Source: Brachycybe producta (lineage: Eukaryota > Arthropoda > Diplopoda > Playtdesmida > Andrognathidae). Taken from it: a stretch of 64,000 nt of DNA. The notes below the pieces were generated by a model. The model saw nothing but the letters and a program-made list of their open reading frames with translations. It was not told where the DNA came from and did no database searches. The translations under genes and the position numbers were made by a program. The stretch spans positions 683,501 to 747,500 of the forward strand of contig JAUPFP010000039.1 in NCBI GenBank assembly GCA_036925085.1, in the 5' to 3' direction. Positions within the stretch are counted from its first letter, which is position 1. Every line of letters starts with the position of its first letter. Positions 42,961 through 55,600 of the stretch are shown here, piece after piece.

Positions 42961-44003
42961 TGTTGCTCTTCATAAAACTATAGAATAACCAGGTTTATTT
43001 ATAAAAAAAACCACCTGTTCATAAAACATCTTAAATAACTTTACCATAAAACTGCAGAAAACCCCTTATTTTCCAGCTGCCAAAAATGATAAAGTTACTT
43101 AAAAAGTAGAAATCACTTACATATATTTACCTATCCCCAGAATGTCAGTGATATTGTCAACTTCCAAATGCCGTTATTCAGGCAAAACTGACCAATGGTC
43201 ACGTATAGAAACCCATTTCATCCAACTACTTCAACATTTAAATTAAGTCTTCAAAAAAAAACTTTCAAGAACTGTTCCTTGAAGTTTTAAAGTTTCAGAA
43301 ATATTAAATCACACATAAAAAAAAGCCAAAGACACTAAAAAAAATTCCAAATGTGCATCCACCAAAAAAAATCACTTTTCAAAATAAGAAAATATTAAAG
43401 CTAATTGACATTATTTCAATCAGCTGACAAAATAGTAGAAGCAAAAAGAAATTTCCTACAATTGTTTAAACAAACTAAAAACCTGATGTGTATGTGTGTG
43501 GTTGTTGTGTCTTTACAAGTTCAGAAGAAGAAGAATAAACGCTGAATAGAACAAAAAGAACAATTGTGATTGGTAGAAACCTGAAAGTATAACGTCACCA
43601 TTAATACACACACCTGAAGGTTTTTTTTTATTATTGTGTTTTAAACAAGGTGGTTTACAAAATGAAAAACAAGATATGGATTGGTGCACATGGTTGAATC
43701 AGAACTCAGCTGACCTGTAGCAAAGACTATTAATGACCACCATTAGGAACATTGAAAAAGAGAAAAGATGCCTTTAAGGAGTAGGAGGAGGAGGAGGAGG
43801 AGCACAGACTCAGGACTCGACTCACTCTACTCAGCACAAATGCAAACTTACTCATGCTCAAATAATACAACTAGCACCTTTTTCTTATTCTTCAATTCTA
43901 AGAAATGTTTTCAAATGAAAAAAATAACAAATCCAACCAAAAGAAGAAGATCTGACTGTCACAAACAAGCATGAAACGCACGAAACAAAAATAGTCAATT
44001 CTT
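42961..44003. other. Intergenic, no gene seen
   Basis: A GGAGGAGGA-rich patch at 43775-43805 encodes an Arg run in one frame but has no support as a gene. Confidence 0.5.
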
Positions 44004-44880
44004 ACTTAGTATTTATCCTAACATGTCAATTTAGGTGAATTTTCAAAGTATCTTTTCCAAGCCTTTCCTCTTTCCAGTCTAGAATTTTTAAAGCTGTGAA
44101 TAGACGGTCAATTTTGGCTTGTCAATCCTTTCATTTTTTATGTTTTGTTCTTTTTGAGCATAATTGTTAAGTTTCCCATCATAGAAAAGCGTTACATTTT
44201 TTAAAGAAAAAAAGGTATGTTACTACGTTTACGGATTGACAAGCCAAAATTCACCGTGTATTTACAGCTTTACTTAGTATTTATCCTACATGTGAATTTA
44301 GATGTATTTAAAAAGTCTTTTTCCATTTTAGAATTTTTAAAGCCAGTCAATTTTGGCTTGTCAATCCTTTCATTTTTTGAATGTTTTGCATGCGTATTTT
44401 TTTGTTTCTCTTTTTTTTTAATTGCTTAGTTTCCCATCAGAGAAAAGCATTACATTTTTTTTTTTAAAAAAAAGGTCTGTTACCACGCCCAAAGATTGAC
44501 AAGCCAAAACTGACGTTGTAATTACAGCTTTATTTAAGCTTAATCCTACATGTCAATTTAGATGTATTTTAAAAGTCTTTTTCCAAGCTTTCTTTTTCCA
44601 TTTTAGAATTTTTAAAGCCAGTCAATTTTGGCTTGTCAATCCTTTCATTTTTTGAATGTTTTGCATGCGTATTTTTTGTTTCTCTTTTTTTTTTAATTGC
44701 TTAGTTTCCCATCATAGAAAAGCATTACATTTTTTTTAAAAAAAGGGTATGTTAACATGTTCAAGGATAGACAAGCCAAAATTAACCGTGTATTTACAGC
44801 TTTACTTAGCATTTATCTTAACAAGTTAATTTGGGTGGATTTTCAAAGTCTCTTTTGTAGCTTTCTCTTTTCATTCTCCA
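44004..44880. repeat. ~265-bp tandem repeat, 3+ units, each an internal hairpin
   Basis: Unit marker TACTTAGTATTTATCCT recurs at 44004, 44273, 44531 (variant) and 44804, spacing 258-273. Every unit has GTCAATTTTGGCTTGTCAAT facing GATTGACAAGCCAAAATT. It resembles the ends of the MITE at 33572-34344. Confidence 0.88.
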
Positions 44881-45767
44881 AACTTTAAAAAAACTTTCTT
44901 TTTACCTCAAGTCAACTCCCCTTTGTTTCCCACAAATACACCCACAACATTATTTTTGCAGATGACAAAACACTAATTGAATGCGTGGAAATTATAATCT
45001 GGAACTCTTTTATTATATACCTCTCCCACCTGAGAGAGAGAGAGAGAGAGAGAGACAGATAGAGAGAGAAAAAGAGAATGAGAGAAAGAACTAGAGAGAA
45101 AGATAGAAAGAAAAACACTTGCCTTCAGAACAATTTATATCAAAATAAAAGTCATTTTTGACAGAGAAAAAGATATTAATTTCTCAGGTCATGTTCCAAC
45201 TTACAAAGAACAATAGAGTTTAAGAGAAAAAAACCTAAACTAAACAAATGATAAGAAATGAGATCAATAATAAATAGTTATAGAGTCCAATATATAAATA
45301 TCAATGAAAATTCATAACAGAACTTCTTGGCACTCTTGCTATTTTGATTTTTAATTAAGGTAGTTGAATAGATATTTATTTTGTTGTTGTCCCAATGGAT
45401 AATAGCTAAAAAAGCTTATTTTAAAAGGTGTGTGTCAACATAAAAATGTCTATAATTAAATGATTGAGCTACCCTTCTAGTTTTTTAAAAAAAAAACACA
45501 TTCAAATTTCTCTTGAAAGACACAGAAATAACCAGATTCTGAGAGTTAAAGTCTGATAGAAACTAATTGATATTTGAATTTGACTAATTATTCTGCAAGC
45601 AACACAAGAGGGCCTGTGGCAGAGGGGCCATTTAGTCCAAAACAGCGTAGAAATGCGTTGTCAAAATAAACATTTATTCGTTGTGATATCTTTCAAAATA
45701 AACTTTAAATAGACAAAAATATAAAAACTAGTGGGGTAACCCGTCATAAATGACGGGAGCAAAATTC

Positions 45768-45896
45768 ACAGGCAATTGTGACCAGCATTCGAATTTCTTT
45801 TATGACGTCAGACCAAGTAACAAACCAATTAGAAATTGATGACGTTCATAAAAAGGCGGAGCAAAAGAAATTCTAATGCTGGGCACAATTGCCTGT
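45768..45896. mobile_element. GGGCGG-box MITE, copy 6
   Basis: Ends ACAGGCAATTGTGACCAGCA and TGCTGGGCACAATTGCCTGT. The core is shortened and the GGGCGG box on one arm is lost. Confidence 0.75.
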
Positions 45897-46201
45897 GATA
45901 AACTGTAGTTTAATTTTGGGGTTTAATTTTCCCTTTATTTGAAAGGGAAAATGAGTTTTTTCATTTTCTCTGGTGTGCGCGTGCGCGTCGTTTGTTCCTT
46001 TTTTACTCCTTTTATTTCAATTTCAGTTTCTCCCTCCCACTTTTCTCCCTCCACGTTTCTCTCCCCCGTCTACACTTTTCAACCTTTTCCCCTCTCCATT
46101 TTAATATCATGGGGTTCTTGGATGGGGAGTGTGCAACATATAGTTGACCTTGAGAAAAAAAAAAAGCGGTTCATTCTTTTAAATTTATATAAATTCCGAT
46201 G

Positions 46202-46237
<36 letters not shown>

Positions 46238-46701
46238 CTGGCTTAATATATATGTGTCATAATATTACTTGCTTAAAAGTCGGCCAGTGTGAAAATGAGA
46301 TTTAAAAAAAGCTCATTTTAAAAGATATCAACATGAAAATACCCTTAAGTGATTCAGCTACTCTTCTAGTTTATAAAACACTTTCTAGTTTTTTTCTGGA
46401 AAGACAGAAATAACCATATTTCGAGAGGCGTTTCCAATTTTTTTTTACACCACCCTTAATAAGTATTATAAAACTATAAAAACCTGAGTCTCGAGTTCAT
46501 TGACACTTCGTCAACATAAAAGTCAAAAGCCATCCTACCATTGTAAACAATTCACGATTTTAGAACTGTGATTTTAGAATTGTGAACACCCAGTCTGAAT
46601 CCAAACCCGAGGCAAACATTTCCAGTTTCCGAAGGATATTATAAAACTTTCACGTGTTCCAAAACCTCTCCATAGATTTAACGGTTTATGATAATATTAT
46701 A

Positions 46702-46944
46702 TACCTGCCTCGGTCTAAGAAGAAGCTTGTGACGTCACAGGAATTGACCAAAAATATAGGATTGTGTCATTTAGTCTGATAAAACCAAAAAGAGACGGTA
46801 TCAAACGTTTTCAACAGTTTGAACAAAAGGATTCTTGAATTCTTTTGTTATTACTCCATTTGTTATCAGACAAAATAATGGGAATCCTAATTTTGTAAGC
46901 AATCCCTATGACGTCACAAGCTTCTTCTTAGGATGAGCCAGGTA
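46702..46944. mobile_element. MITE with ~40-bp ends and TA flanks
   Basis: Left ACCTGCCTCGGTCTAAGAAG with AAGCTTGTGACGTCAC, right GTGACGTCA-type mirror ending TTCTTAGGATGAGCCAGGT. TA on both sides suggests a Tc1/mariner-like origin. Confidence 0.7.
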
Positions 46945-46981
46945 TAAACAGTATTGACGATATTTCTAAAACCGTACTTAC

Positions 46982-49900
46982 TCATTTCGTAACTTGCATC
47001 GTCTTCGTTCTCTCTGTTTTCCTGTGCTTTAAAATGAGCTAAAAAAAATAAAACAAAAAGCCAAGCCCGTTTTATGGTTCATAATTAGCAATAATTAAAA
47101 GTATAATTTACAGCTTTCGTCTTTTCCAACGTCGTATACTCGTAATCTGGTCTGAGATTCGTGACGGTAGCGACATAACTTCTACGCTGCGCCTCTACGA
47201 ATGCTCTCGTGCTTTTCACCTGATTTCGTAGAATCTCGTTGAGAGCCATCAGAGACGGATTGTACGAAGACAACACTATACAACAGAATTCAACAGCAAT
47301 TTTATGTCAAAAGGTCACTAAAACACTTCAAATATTCAGCGTTTTGGTTACAACTTTATACAAAAAACCTGAAAGTGTTTTTGAAACTAGAAGAATAAAT
47401 GAATCACTTAAGGTGACTGAATATTTATTTTGGTTTTGTCCCCATGTATGGAGCCACCGCAGTGGCTATATGTTTTGTAGGAGGCCTCTTCCCCCCAACT
47501 CACCCACTATTTTGAGAACATTTACTTTTTCAAGCGAATGTTTTACATTACGAAAAAACTGAAAGTGTTTTCGAAACTAGAACAGTTGGTGATAATGTTA
47601 AAAGTTTTTTCACGACGATATCTTTCAAAATAAACTTTTTAATGATATTTTGAAAAAAAAAAAAAGTAGTTTTTTTCATGAAATGTCAATAGAAAAACGA
47701 AAAATCGTGTCATTTTCAAACTGAACTATAAAATGCTTCTTATTTCAGATATTGGCATAAAGAACCTTTTAACATAATCTTCTGCCATTCTAGTTTTGAA
47801 TTTTTTTTTCCTAATATTGTTTCTAAAAAAAGTTCACTTGACGTTTTTTCATCCAAATTTTCCAAAAACCGCAGTGGGCCGTGGCGTCATCCGAGGAAAC
47901 GAAAACAAAAGAAATATCAATTGAGCCAACTTAAGGGTATTTTCATGTTTACATCTTTCAAAATAAGCTTTTTATGACAGTTTGAATACGTTTGTCTATA
48001 TAAAGTTTATTTTGAAAGATATTAACCTGAAAGACAGAAAGTAATATGAATACTTTCATTTAAATTTTAAATAAAAAAAACCTGATTTCAAAACTAGTGA
48101 ATTTACCCTGAAGGGTTTCTGATGATATGACAAAAGACGAAACTCTTTGTGGATCGACAAAAGACGAGATTGGAACCCTAGCGTCGTTCAACTGCGAGTG
48201 AAGCAAACGGTTCGGATCTGGTCCGAGTCCCACTTCCGATATCGACGTTTGAACGCCTCGTGACAACACAGACCTTTTCCGTTGTTGCTTCATTTCGAGT
48301 TTTATTTTGATCTGCGAAACTTCCGACTCTTCGATACATTGTTCACTTAATCTACGAACGGATTTGGTATTCGGTCGAACAGATTTGGAACTCGATTCCA
48401 CCGTCCGAGATCGATCTCCCTCCACTTCGAAATCATCCTCGTACGAATAGTCGTCCGATTCCAATTCTCCACCTGTTCTTCTAGAAGGAAAACTATCGAC
48501 AGAAGAAACAGAAACACCGTCTTTCACAATTACCGTTTTCTCTCGAACTTCGGTTGAATCGAGATCACCGAAACTTCGTAGTTCCAACTTAAAACTACTG
48601 TCCGTAAGTTGCCCGTTGCCGTTTTCGGACTTTTCTTCTTCGGCAACATCCGTAATACGACTCGCATCACGATGTTCACTAACCGAAACGATGTTTTCTA
48701 CAACGTCTTCGATCTCCGAAGCAAAATCTTCGAATGATTTCACATTGAATATACTGACAACGCTAGACTCTTCTTTATCGTCTTCTTCTTGCGTAGATGA
48801 AACTCGACGATCATCGACAGGTTTCGATGTCGGTTTTGTTGCAAGTGTTTCTAATTTTTCCCTGGAGGTATCGGAACTTAGTTCTTCTTCTTCCTTTACA
48901 GCCAAAGTAGAAGAAGAAACTTTTGCATATTTGTTAGTGAAAAACTGAGCTTTCTGAAGAGCTGCACTTAAAGTTCGGCCACCGGCACCGATAGAAGGTC
49001 TTAAATCAGTCTTACCGACGTTATCACTCTTACCGATAACATTTAATGATTCTTTTTTTAAAAATAGGTTCTTACGATTCGTCTGTAACACAGTATTTGT
49101 TAATCGAGCGTCTTCTTCGAGCGATATGTTGTGAGGATGTTCGGCGTTGTCGTTTTTCTCACTCGTTTTCTTCTTTAAAGCTTTCAAATACTCCTGAAAG
49201 AAAAATTATAATTTAACAAATTGAAAAGATTTCCCCAAAAATATGACAAAAACTGCTGTATTTTTGTTATGTTAAGCACACATTCCAGGCAGCACGGTTT
49301 TGGTGTGGGTGGGTTGTGTCATTGGTTGGGAGCGTCAGTGGGAATTTCTGGTGTGGACTTTTTTTTTTTCGTTTTTAAAATTGAAATTTTTATGTTTTTT
49401 TTTTTTAAACGCTAATATAAAATCAAAAATCAAATCCTAGTGTACGCTTGTAATATATATTAACATATATATTCTAACTCACAAATGTCAGGTAAATAGT
49501 TTATTTTGAAAGATATCAATTTGAAAATACTATTTCAACCATTCTAGTTTTTTCTTTCGAAAGTTCAAAATAACAAAAAGATAAAAACGCTTTTTTTAAG
49601 TATAATATTCAAGATTTTATAAGATTTTTCAAGATTTATTTCAAAATAAACTGTTTATGGCAGTTTTGAAATCTTTTAATTGAAAAATGTAAAATTTCAT
49701 CGGATTTTAAATTGCCTTCGAAGCATTATTTACTCTTCTAGTTTCAAACAAATCTCTGAATTTGTTGATAATTAGTTTCAATAAAGAGAATTCGTTATAT
49801 AAACCTAAACTACCTGAAGTTGATCATTTTCCGATGAATAACGTTTCGTTCTTTCTGGATCTAAAGGCGTTTCTCGTCCAACAACCGGTGGTCTCGTCGC

Positions 49901-50016
49901 TTTGCCTGATATACCGACAGAAATTTCATCGCTCGATACGAGATGAAGAGACGGTTGAATGAAGTTACTTTTTCCGTCGCCAAATCTTCTCTTGTTCATC
50001 ATCTTATCATACAACA
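46982..50016 (-). CDS. C19orf44 homologue (DUF4614 family), 3' four exons
   Basis: Exons in transcript order: 50016-49814, 49193-48107, 47275-47112 and 47038-46982 (stop TGA), with matching phases and about 502 aa visible. The C-terminal region aligns by eye with human C19orf44: GVQTSISEVGLGPDP, SSFVDPQRVSSFVISSETLQ, VLSSYNPSLMALNEIL, STRAFVEAQRRS and the end YEYTTLEKTKALILKHRK. A YSYEDDFE motif matches YSEDFE in the human protein. The middle is acidic and Ser-rich, likely disordered. Function is unknown. The first exon listed starts with two bases of a split codon and its KMMNKRR resembles an internal human stretch, so an upstream coding exon probably exists between 50040 and 52400; I could not find it. 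The ATG at 50002 is the alternative start. The gene is divergent from calreticulin. Confidence 0.85.
47412..47930. mobile_element. TTAA-flanked MITE in a C19orf44-homologue intron
   Basis: TTAA at 47408-47411 and 47931-47934; ends GGTGACTGAATATTTATTTT and AGAAATATCAATTGAGCCAAC. It sits in the 831-base intron 47276-48106. Confidence 0.85.
49490..49750. mobile_element. Foldback MITE remnants in a C19orf44-homologue intron
   Basis: Two decayed pieces with GTTTATTTTGAAAGATATCA and CTCTTCTAGTTTCAAAC words. Confidence 0.55.
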
Positions 50017-50039
50017 CTAAAACTAAAGGAGGGAGGAAA

Positions 50040-52317
50040 AAAAACATACGATTTAAATGGTTCCATACTTGTTATTGGACACAAAAACGTCAAACGAACG
50101 TGTTTTTTTTAGAAACATTACGAAAAAAAAGTTAAAATTGTTTTCAATGGTAGCAGATTTATGTTGAAATATTTTTCATCGCAATACCTTAAAAAAATAA
50201 ACATTTTATAAGTTCAGCTTGAAAATGACCCAAAAAATGATCCGAAAACAAAACTAGTTTCGCCTTTTTCAAACAGTAATAAAAAGTGTAATTTGAAAGA
50301 TATCATTATGAAAAAAACTTTTAACATTATCATCCAATTATTCTAGTTGTTAAAACACTTCGATTTTCCCTTTTTGTAATGTTTCTCCTGAAAAAAGTTT
50401 GCGTGAAAAACTTAAAATTTTCTGAAAACCGCGGGGAAATTCAAGTATGGAAACCACATTCAGCAATCAAGTTAGTTATACTTTCTGACGTTCAGGTGGC
50501 GCAACATTCGTTTCACATGTTGCAGAATTTCAGAAACAGCAAACTACAGCAGCGCCACCTAAACGTCCAAACATAAATATAAATCAAGTGTCCATTCTTT
50601 TTGCAACGAAAATACGATATAATTCAACTTTCCCGCTAAATGTTCATTTCTTTATATTAAAAAAAAAACGAAATTACTCAGAAATGACGAAACTCACATT
50701 AATATGGTATTTCAAAAACGCTTGCAATACGTTTAGTGTCCATAAAATAAGTAAATACGCATGAAATTCTGATTCATTTCACCAAATTGTCAATAAAAAA
50801 TTACACAAATTGCCGTAAATAGTGAGAATTCTTTCGATTAAGACTTTTTGATGCGGTTAGCCTCCAAGACAAGGCTCTGTAATTGTTTTATAGGCATGGT
50901 TAGAGCCATATCGGGCGAAAGCCGTAAAGTGAATGAGCTGTATATAGAGGCTACATAACAATTTGCAGCAGTTTCCTGTCAAAATAAATTCGTATACAAC
51001 TATTTTTACGGAAGCCCGGTTGGCTCCTTAACACTTCATACTTAATAAAAAAAATCTTCCGTTACCTTCATACTTCACAGTTACCTTCACACTTCATCTA
51101 TAACTTCACACTTTATACATACCTTCTCAATATGTGTGAAGCTAAATGTGAAAGCAACTATGAAGATTTTTATTAACTTTTAAAAAACCGACCAGGCCTC
51201 CGTAGGGCTTTCATATTATTTGTTTATAAATGAACGTGACGACCTTGGTGAGAGGTGGAGGTCATAGCCTCAGTAAAGGTTCTCTTTATAGAGAGAACCT
51301 TGGCCTCAATTGGAATAGACCATAGAGGCAATGTTAAAGAGAAACGTACTCTTAGCCTCTACATGAAATGTGCTTTTTGTTTTTCAAAATTGTTATCGTA
51401 TTTTTTCTGTTTACATTGGATATCATTCAAGATAAATATATAGAGGTAGCAAATATTCATGTTAGAAAAAACATCGAGTGAGTGAGCATTAATTGTATAT
51501 CCTCTCTTCAAGGTTCTTTTTATTCCTCTTATCATTCCTTATATTTATTTTTTATAAAGATAACATTAAATCTCTTTTAAAAATTCCATACACTATTTTT
51601 ATATGTTCATAACATTTTCCTAGAAAAACAATTTGCTTTAAATAAAGGTGGCGCCATCTATTGGATACATTCAGCTACGGTTCGAAAATGCTCTATAGAC
51701 TATAGCCGAGCTTATAGTTTAGTTGAGCTACCTCTATTCATACTGTTATCTTTCTATAATATTTAGGATGTAAGTTAGAGGCTAGAATTTGGAGTTCAGT
51801 CATTACGATTCACGACTAGAGATCATCATCTTATAGCAAGACAAGCTGGCGCACCTATGTTGTCTATAAAGCCGCCATGTTCGGACCGCTGCGAAGCGGC
51901 TGGGCTAATAAATTTCCATTGCATTTTTTGCGCTAACTTTTTTCAGGGGCGACATAAAAAAAACTTAAAAGTGTTTTATAAAATAGAATAGTAGGTCCTA
52001 GTTTTTACGTCATCGCTGTCAAACTGGCAAATGTGTAATCGCAAATAGAACGAGGATAATGACAGCAAAATATTGGAAGTTTTGCGAAACTAAAAAATAT
52101 ATAACTAACACATACTTTGACTCGAAAACATAAAAACTACATCACGTTCATTAATAGACAGTGTAGATTATTTTCAGTCTGATGACATTTTCTTGTATTT
52201 TAACTAAATTTTAAGTTATTTCAATTTTTTGCGAAATCTAAAAATAAAGAGCTCCAAAGATGAAACTGGACAGAAAATGCCTACGTAGCCAACTCGTATA
52301 GATTAAGGCGCCTTTAT
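50040..52317. other. Divergent intergenic space or unseen C19orf44 5' exons
   Basis: It contains a diverged TTAA-type MITE at about 50075-50590 (ACGTCAAACGAACG, ACAGCAGCGCCACCTAAACG) and imperfect palindromes of AGCCTCTA words at 50870-51360. An upstream coding exon of the DUF4614 gene is expected here on the minus strand but none could be assigned. Confidence 0.4.
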
Positions 52318-52325
52318 TGACGTCA
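52318..52325. promoter_or_regulatory. Full CRE/ATF palindrome TGACGTCA
   Basis: A perfect TGACGTCA lies 280 bases before the calreticulin ATG. It is the classical CREB/ATF site. It lies in the same upstream block as the ERSE, which supports a regulatory role, but a chance 8-mer cannot be excluded. Confidence 0.45.
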
Positions 52326-52360
52326 TTGTAATGAAACGTTTAAAAATATTGAGACAGTGG

Positions 52361-52379
52361 CGTGGGTGCCTCCGATTGG
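52361..52379 (-). promoter_or_regulatory. ER-stress response element (ERSE), reverse orientation
   Basis: The plus strand reads CGTGG, then nine bases, then ATTGG; its complement is CCAAT-N9-CCACG, the exact mammalian ERSE consensus bound by NF-Y plus ATF6/XBP1. It is about 225 bases upstream of the calreticulin start codon, a usual distance for ER chaperone genes. ERSE function in either orientation is established for mammals; use in this animal is inference. Confidence 0.75.
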
Positions 52380-52394
52380 TTGTCAGTTGTTCAA

Positions 52395-52430
52395 CCAATC
52401 AGAACTTTCCATCTGGAAGGTGGTCACGTG
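52395..52430. promoter_or_regulatory. Second CCAAT box and CACGTG box upstream of calreticulin
   Basis: CCAAT is at 52395-52399 and CACGTG at 52425-52430, the latter extended to TCACGTGGG, which contains the ACGTG core used by XBP1-type bZIP factors. The spacing is not a canonical ERSE. Together with the ERSE this makes a compact chaperone-type promoter. Confidence 0.5.
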
Positions 52431-52604
52431 GGTCGTTTGCCTTTTCCTTATATTTTGCTCGTCGCCGGTGATTAATTTTTCTCGTTTTGTCCGTCGTCTT
52501 CGGTTAGCGTTTGACGTTTTCTTCGGTCTCTTTTTACATCTTATTTCAGCCACATTTTTTTTACACGTAGCTCAATATATAGTTTATAATTTCAATATAA
52601 GAAG

Positions 52605-55600
52605 ATGAAGATACTTTTAACGTTTTGTGCCTCGATTCTTCTATTCTTTTGTTCGGTCAACGCTAAAGTTTTCTTCTTGGAAACTTTTGACGGTTTGTAT
52701 AAACGAAAACATTCTCGGAAAAAAATAATCCGCAGTTTTTTTTGGTTCATTTTTAAACGAAAAACCGATTAAATCTATTCATAAGATGAATTATTTATCT
52801 AAAATAGTCAATTTTGATAACGTGGCTGTTTTTAAATGTTGAATTTCGTTTGAATTTTGATGAAAATTGCGATTTTTCGTTGAATTTGTTCGTCTCTGAC
52901 GTGTCACTTTTTAACCCTTTCATTATCCCTGTATTTTTTTCTAATCTTTAAAATGTTTCATTTTAAACTTTTTAATAAACAGACAATTCGTGGGAATCGA
53001 CGTGGGTCCAATCGACTCATAAAGGAAGTGAAGTTGGTGCTTTTGTTGCATCAGCTGGAAAATTCTACAATGATCCTGTTAAAGACAAAGGCATTTTTAA
53101 TTCTTAAATAAATTGAAAATTGTGTCGATTTCAGTTAATTTTTATGTTTTGTGTGTTTTTTTTTATATAGGAATTCAGACTAGTCAAGATGCTCGATTTT
53201 ACGCGCTTTCTTCCAAGTTTGAACCGTTCAGTAATGAAGGAAAGGATTTGGTCGTTCAGTTTTCTGTAAAACATGAACAGAACATCGATTGTGGTGGTGG
53301 TTACATTAAGTTATTCGATTGTAGTCTTGATCAGAACGATATGCACGGAGATTCACCTTACGTCATCATGTTTGGTTTGTTTTAATGACATTTTTTTGGT
53401 TCTTTTCTGAATGTGGATAATAAGATCGGTTCATTTTTAATAATCCATTTGGTGAAAATATGAGAAACGATTTGTTTAGAAAACTACTTCTGAAACAAAT
53501 TTCATGGTTTTGGATTTGAAATTTAAAACCGTTTTGATAAAATGGAAAATAATGGTTTTTTTTTTTTTAAGTAAAGATGACATTTTTTAGGTTTTGATTT
53601 GAAAAAAATGGTTGGAGAGACTTCCAAGAAATGCAGTATTTTTAAGATTTAACTTGAAGTAGTTGACATTTTCAGGTATCGAGTTTAAAGTGTTTGGGGA
53701 AAAAAACAGTGCTAAGGAATTATTTTTACGTTTTGACAGCCGAAAACATTGAAAAACAGTTTAAAATTGCCATAGAAGTTCATTTTTTTCCAGATATGAT
53801 CATAAAAATAATCAAAATTACCTTTCTTTCATCTTCAATTTACTAAATAAACTTAAAATTAAGCCGTTCTCGTCGTTTTTTCTGCACCGATGATCAGAAA
53901 AATGGACCGATTTTGTTATTAAATGAAAAAAAAATAACTGAATGTGATCCTTTTTGTTTAGGACCCGACATATGTGGACCGGGAACGAAAAAAGTTCACG
54001 CCATTTTTAACTACAAGGGAAAGAACCTTTTGATCAATAAAGATATTCGTTGCAAGGTTTTTTTTTTATATTTATGAAACACAACTTTATAAATCGAACT
54101 TTTTGATTTGAATTACAAACTTTCTCGATTTTATGTTTCAGGACGACGTTTTTACTCACGTTTACACTTTGATCATTCATCCCGACAACACATATGAGGT
54201 CAAGATCGACAATGAAAAGGTTGAAAGCGGTGATTTGGAATCCGATTGGAGTTTCTTGCCACCGAAGACGATCAAGGATCCCGAAGCGAAGAAACCTGAC
54301 GATTGGGACGATAGGCCAAAGATCGACGATCCGACCGACACGAAACCAGAAGACTGGGAGAAACCCGAACACATTCCGGATCCCGATGCCGTGAAACCCG
54401 AAGATTGGGACGACGAAATGGACGGAGATTGGGAACCACCTCAAATTGATAATCCCGAATACAAAGGAGAATGGAAACCGAAACAGATTGATAATCCGGA
54501 TTACAAGGGACCTTGGGTTCATCCCGAGATCGATAATCCAGAATACGTCGTCGATACGACTCTTTATAAGTATCCGGAAATCTGTATCGCTGGTTTCGAT
54601 CTTTGGCAAGTGAAATCCGGAACGATCTTTGATAACGTTCTCATCACCGACGACGTCGAACATGCCAGGCAGTACGCCGAAGAGACGTGGGGAGCTACTA
54701 AGGTAAAAACTAAAGATCAAGAGACGTTTATTTGTCGGAATAACGACTTGTGGCAGGCTTAAGATTCTTTTTACGTACAGGTCTCGACATAATTCTTCGA
54801 AATTAAATTTTAAATTATTAAAAAGCCGTTGAAAAACGATAATTTCATTCTTGGAATGATAATAAACAAAAATGTTTATTAAAATTATCCATTTTAATGG
54901 CTTTTTTTAATTCTTTCAAATTTATTTTTGGAGAATTTTCAAGACTTACGTTAAAGTGAATTGCAATGAAAAATAGTTTAAACGCGAATCGGATGAGAAA
55001 AACACCATAAAAATTCTTATAACAAACAACTTGTTTAAAGAGGTTTTTGATTATTCTGTCTTTCAGGTGCAATATTTAGAGAAACTTGTGTTCTAAAAAC
55101 TAGAAGAGCTAGCTGAACCACTTAAAAGATTATTTTCACGTTGATATCTATCAAAAGCAGTCAATATTTTTTTAATTTTTTTTTTATATATAAAGTTTAT
55201 TTTGAAAGATATTAACATGAAAATACCCTTAAATGATTAAGCTACCTGCTCTAGTTTCTAAAACACTTTCCTAGTTTCTCTTAATTTTGCTCTTCTGAAA
55301 GACAGATAAATCAAGAATTCGAAAATCAGCTGTTCATGAATGATAACGGTCGCGAAAACATATTCGAAACCTGATGTTTCGTGTTAAACGACTTCTACCG
55401 TACTTATTATTTTACTAAATTATCGTTTGTGTTCGTTTTTTACAGGTAGGAGAAAAGAAGATGCACGACGAACAGGAAGAAGAAGAAAAGAAGAAACGAG
55501 AGGAGGAAGACAAAGCGAAGAAGGTTGAAGAAGACGAGGAGGAGGAAGACGAAGATGAAGAGGAAGAAAAAGAAGTAAGCACAAATCGTAATGACCGGCG

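Noticed and set aside
48616-48948. 110-aa plus-strand frame
   Set aside because: Antisense shadow of the large DUF4614 exon.
50690-50790. Minus-strand exon-like segment reading FHAYLLILWTLNVLQ before a GTGAGT donor
   Set aside because: A good donor but no clear acceptor or phase link to the DUF4614 gene and no similarity I recognise; too weak to list as an exon.
54034-54720. 228-aa minus-strand open frame
   Set aside because: Antisense shadow of calreticulin exon 5; the plus strand gives an unmistakable calreticulin P-domain.
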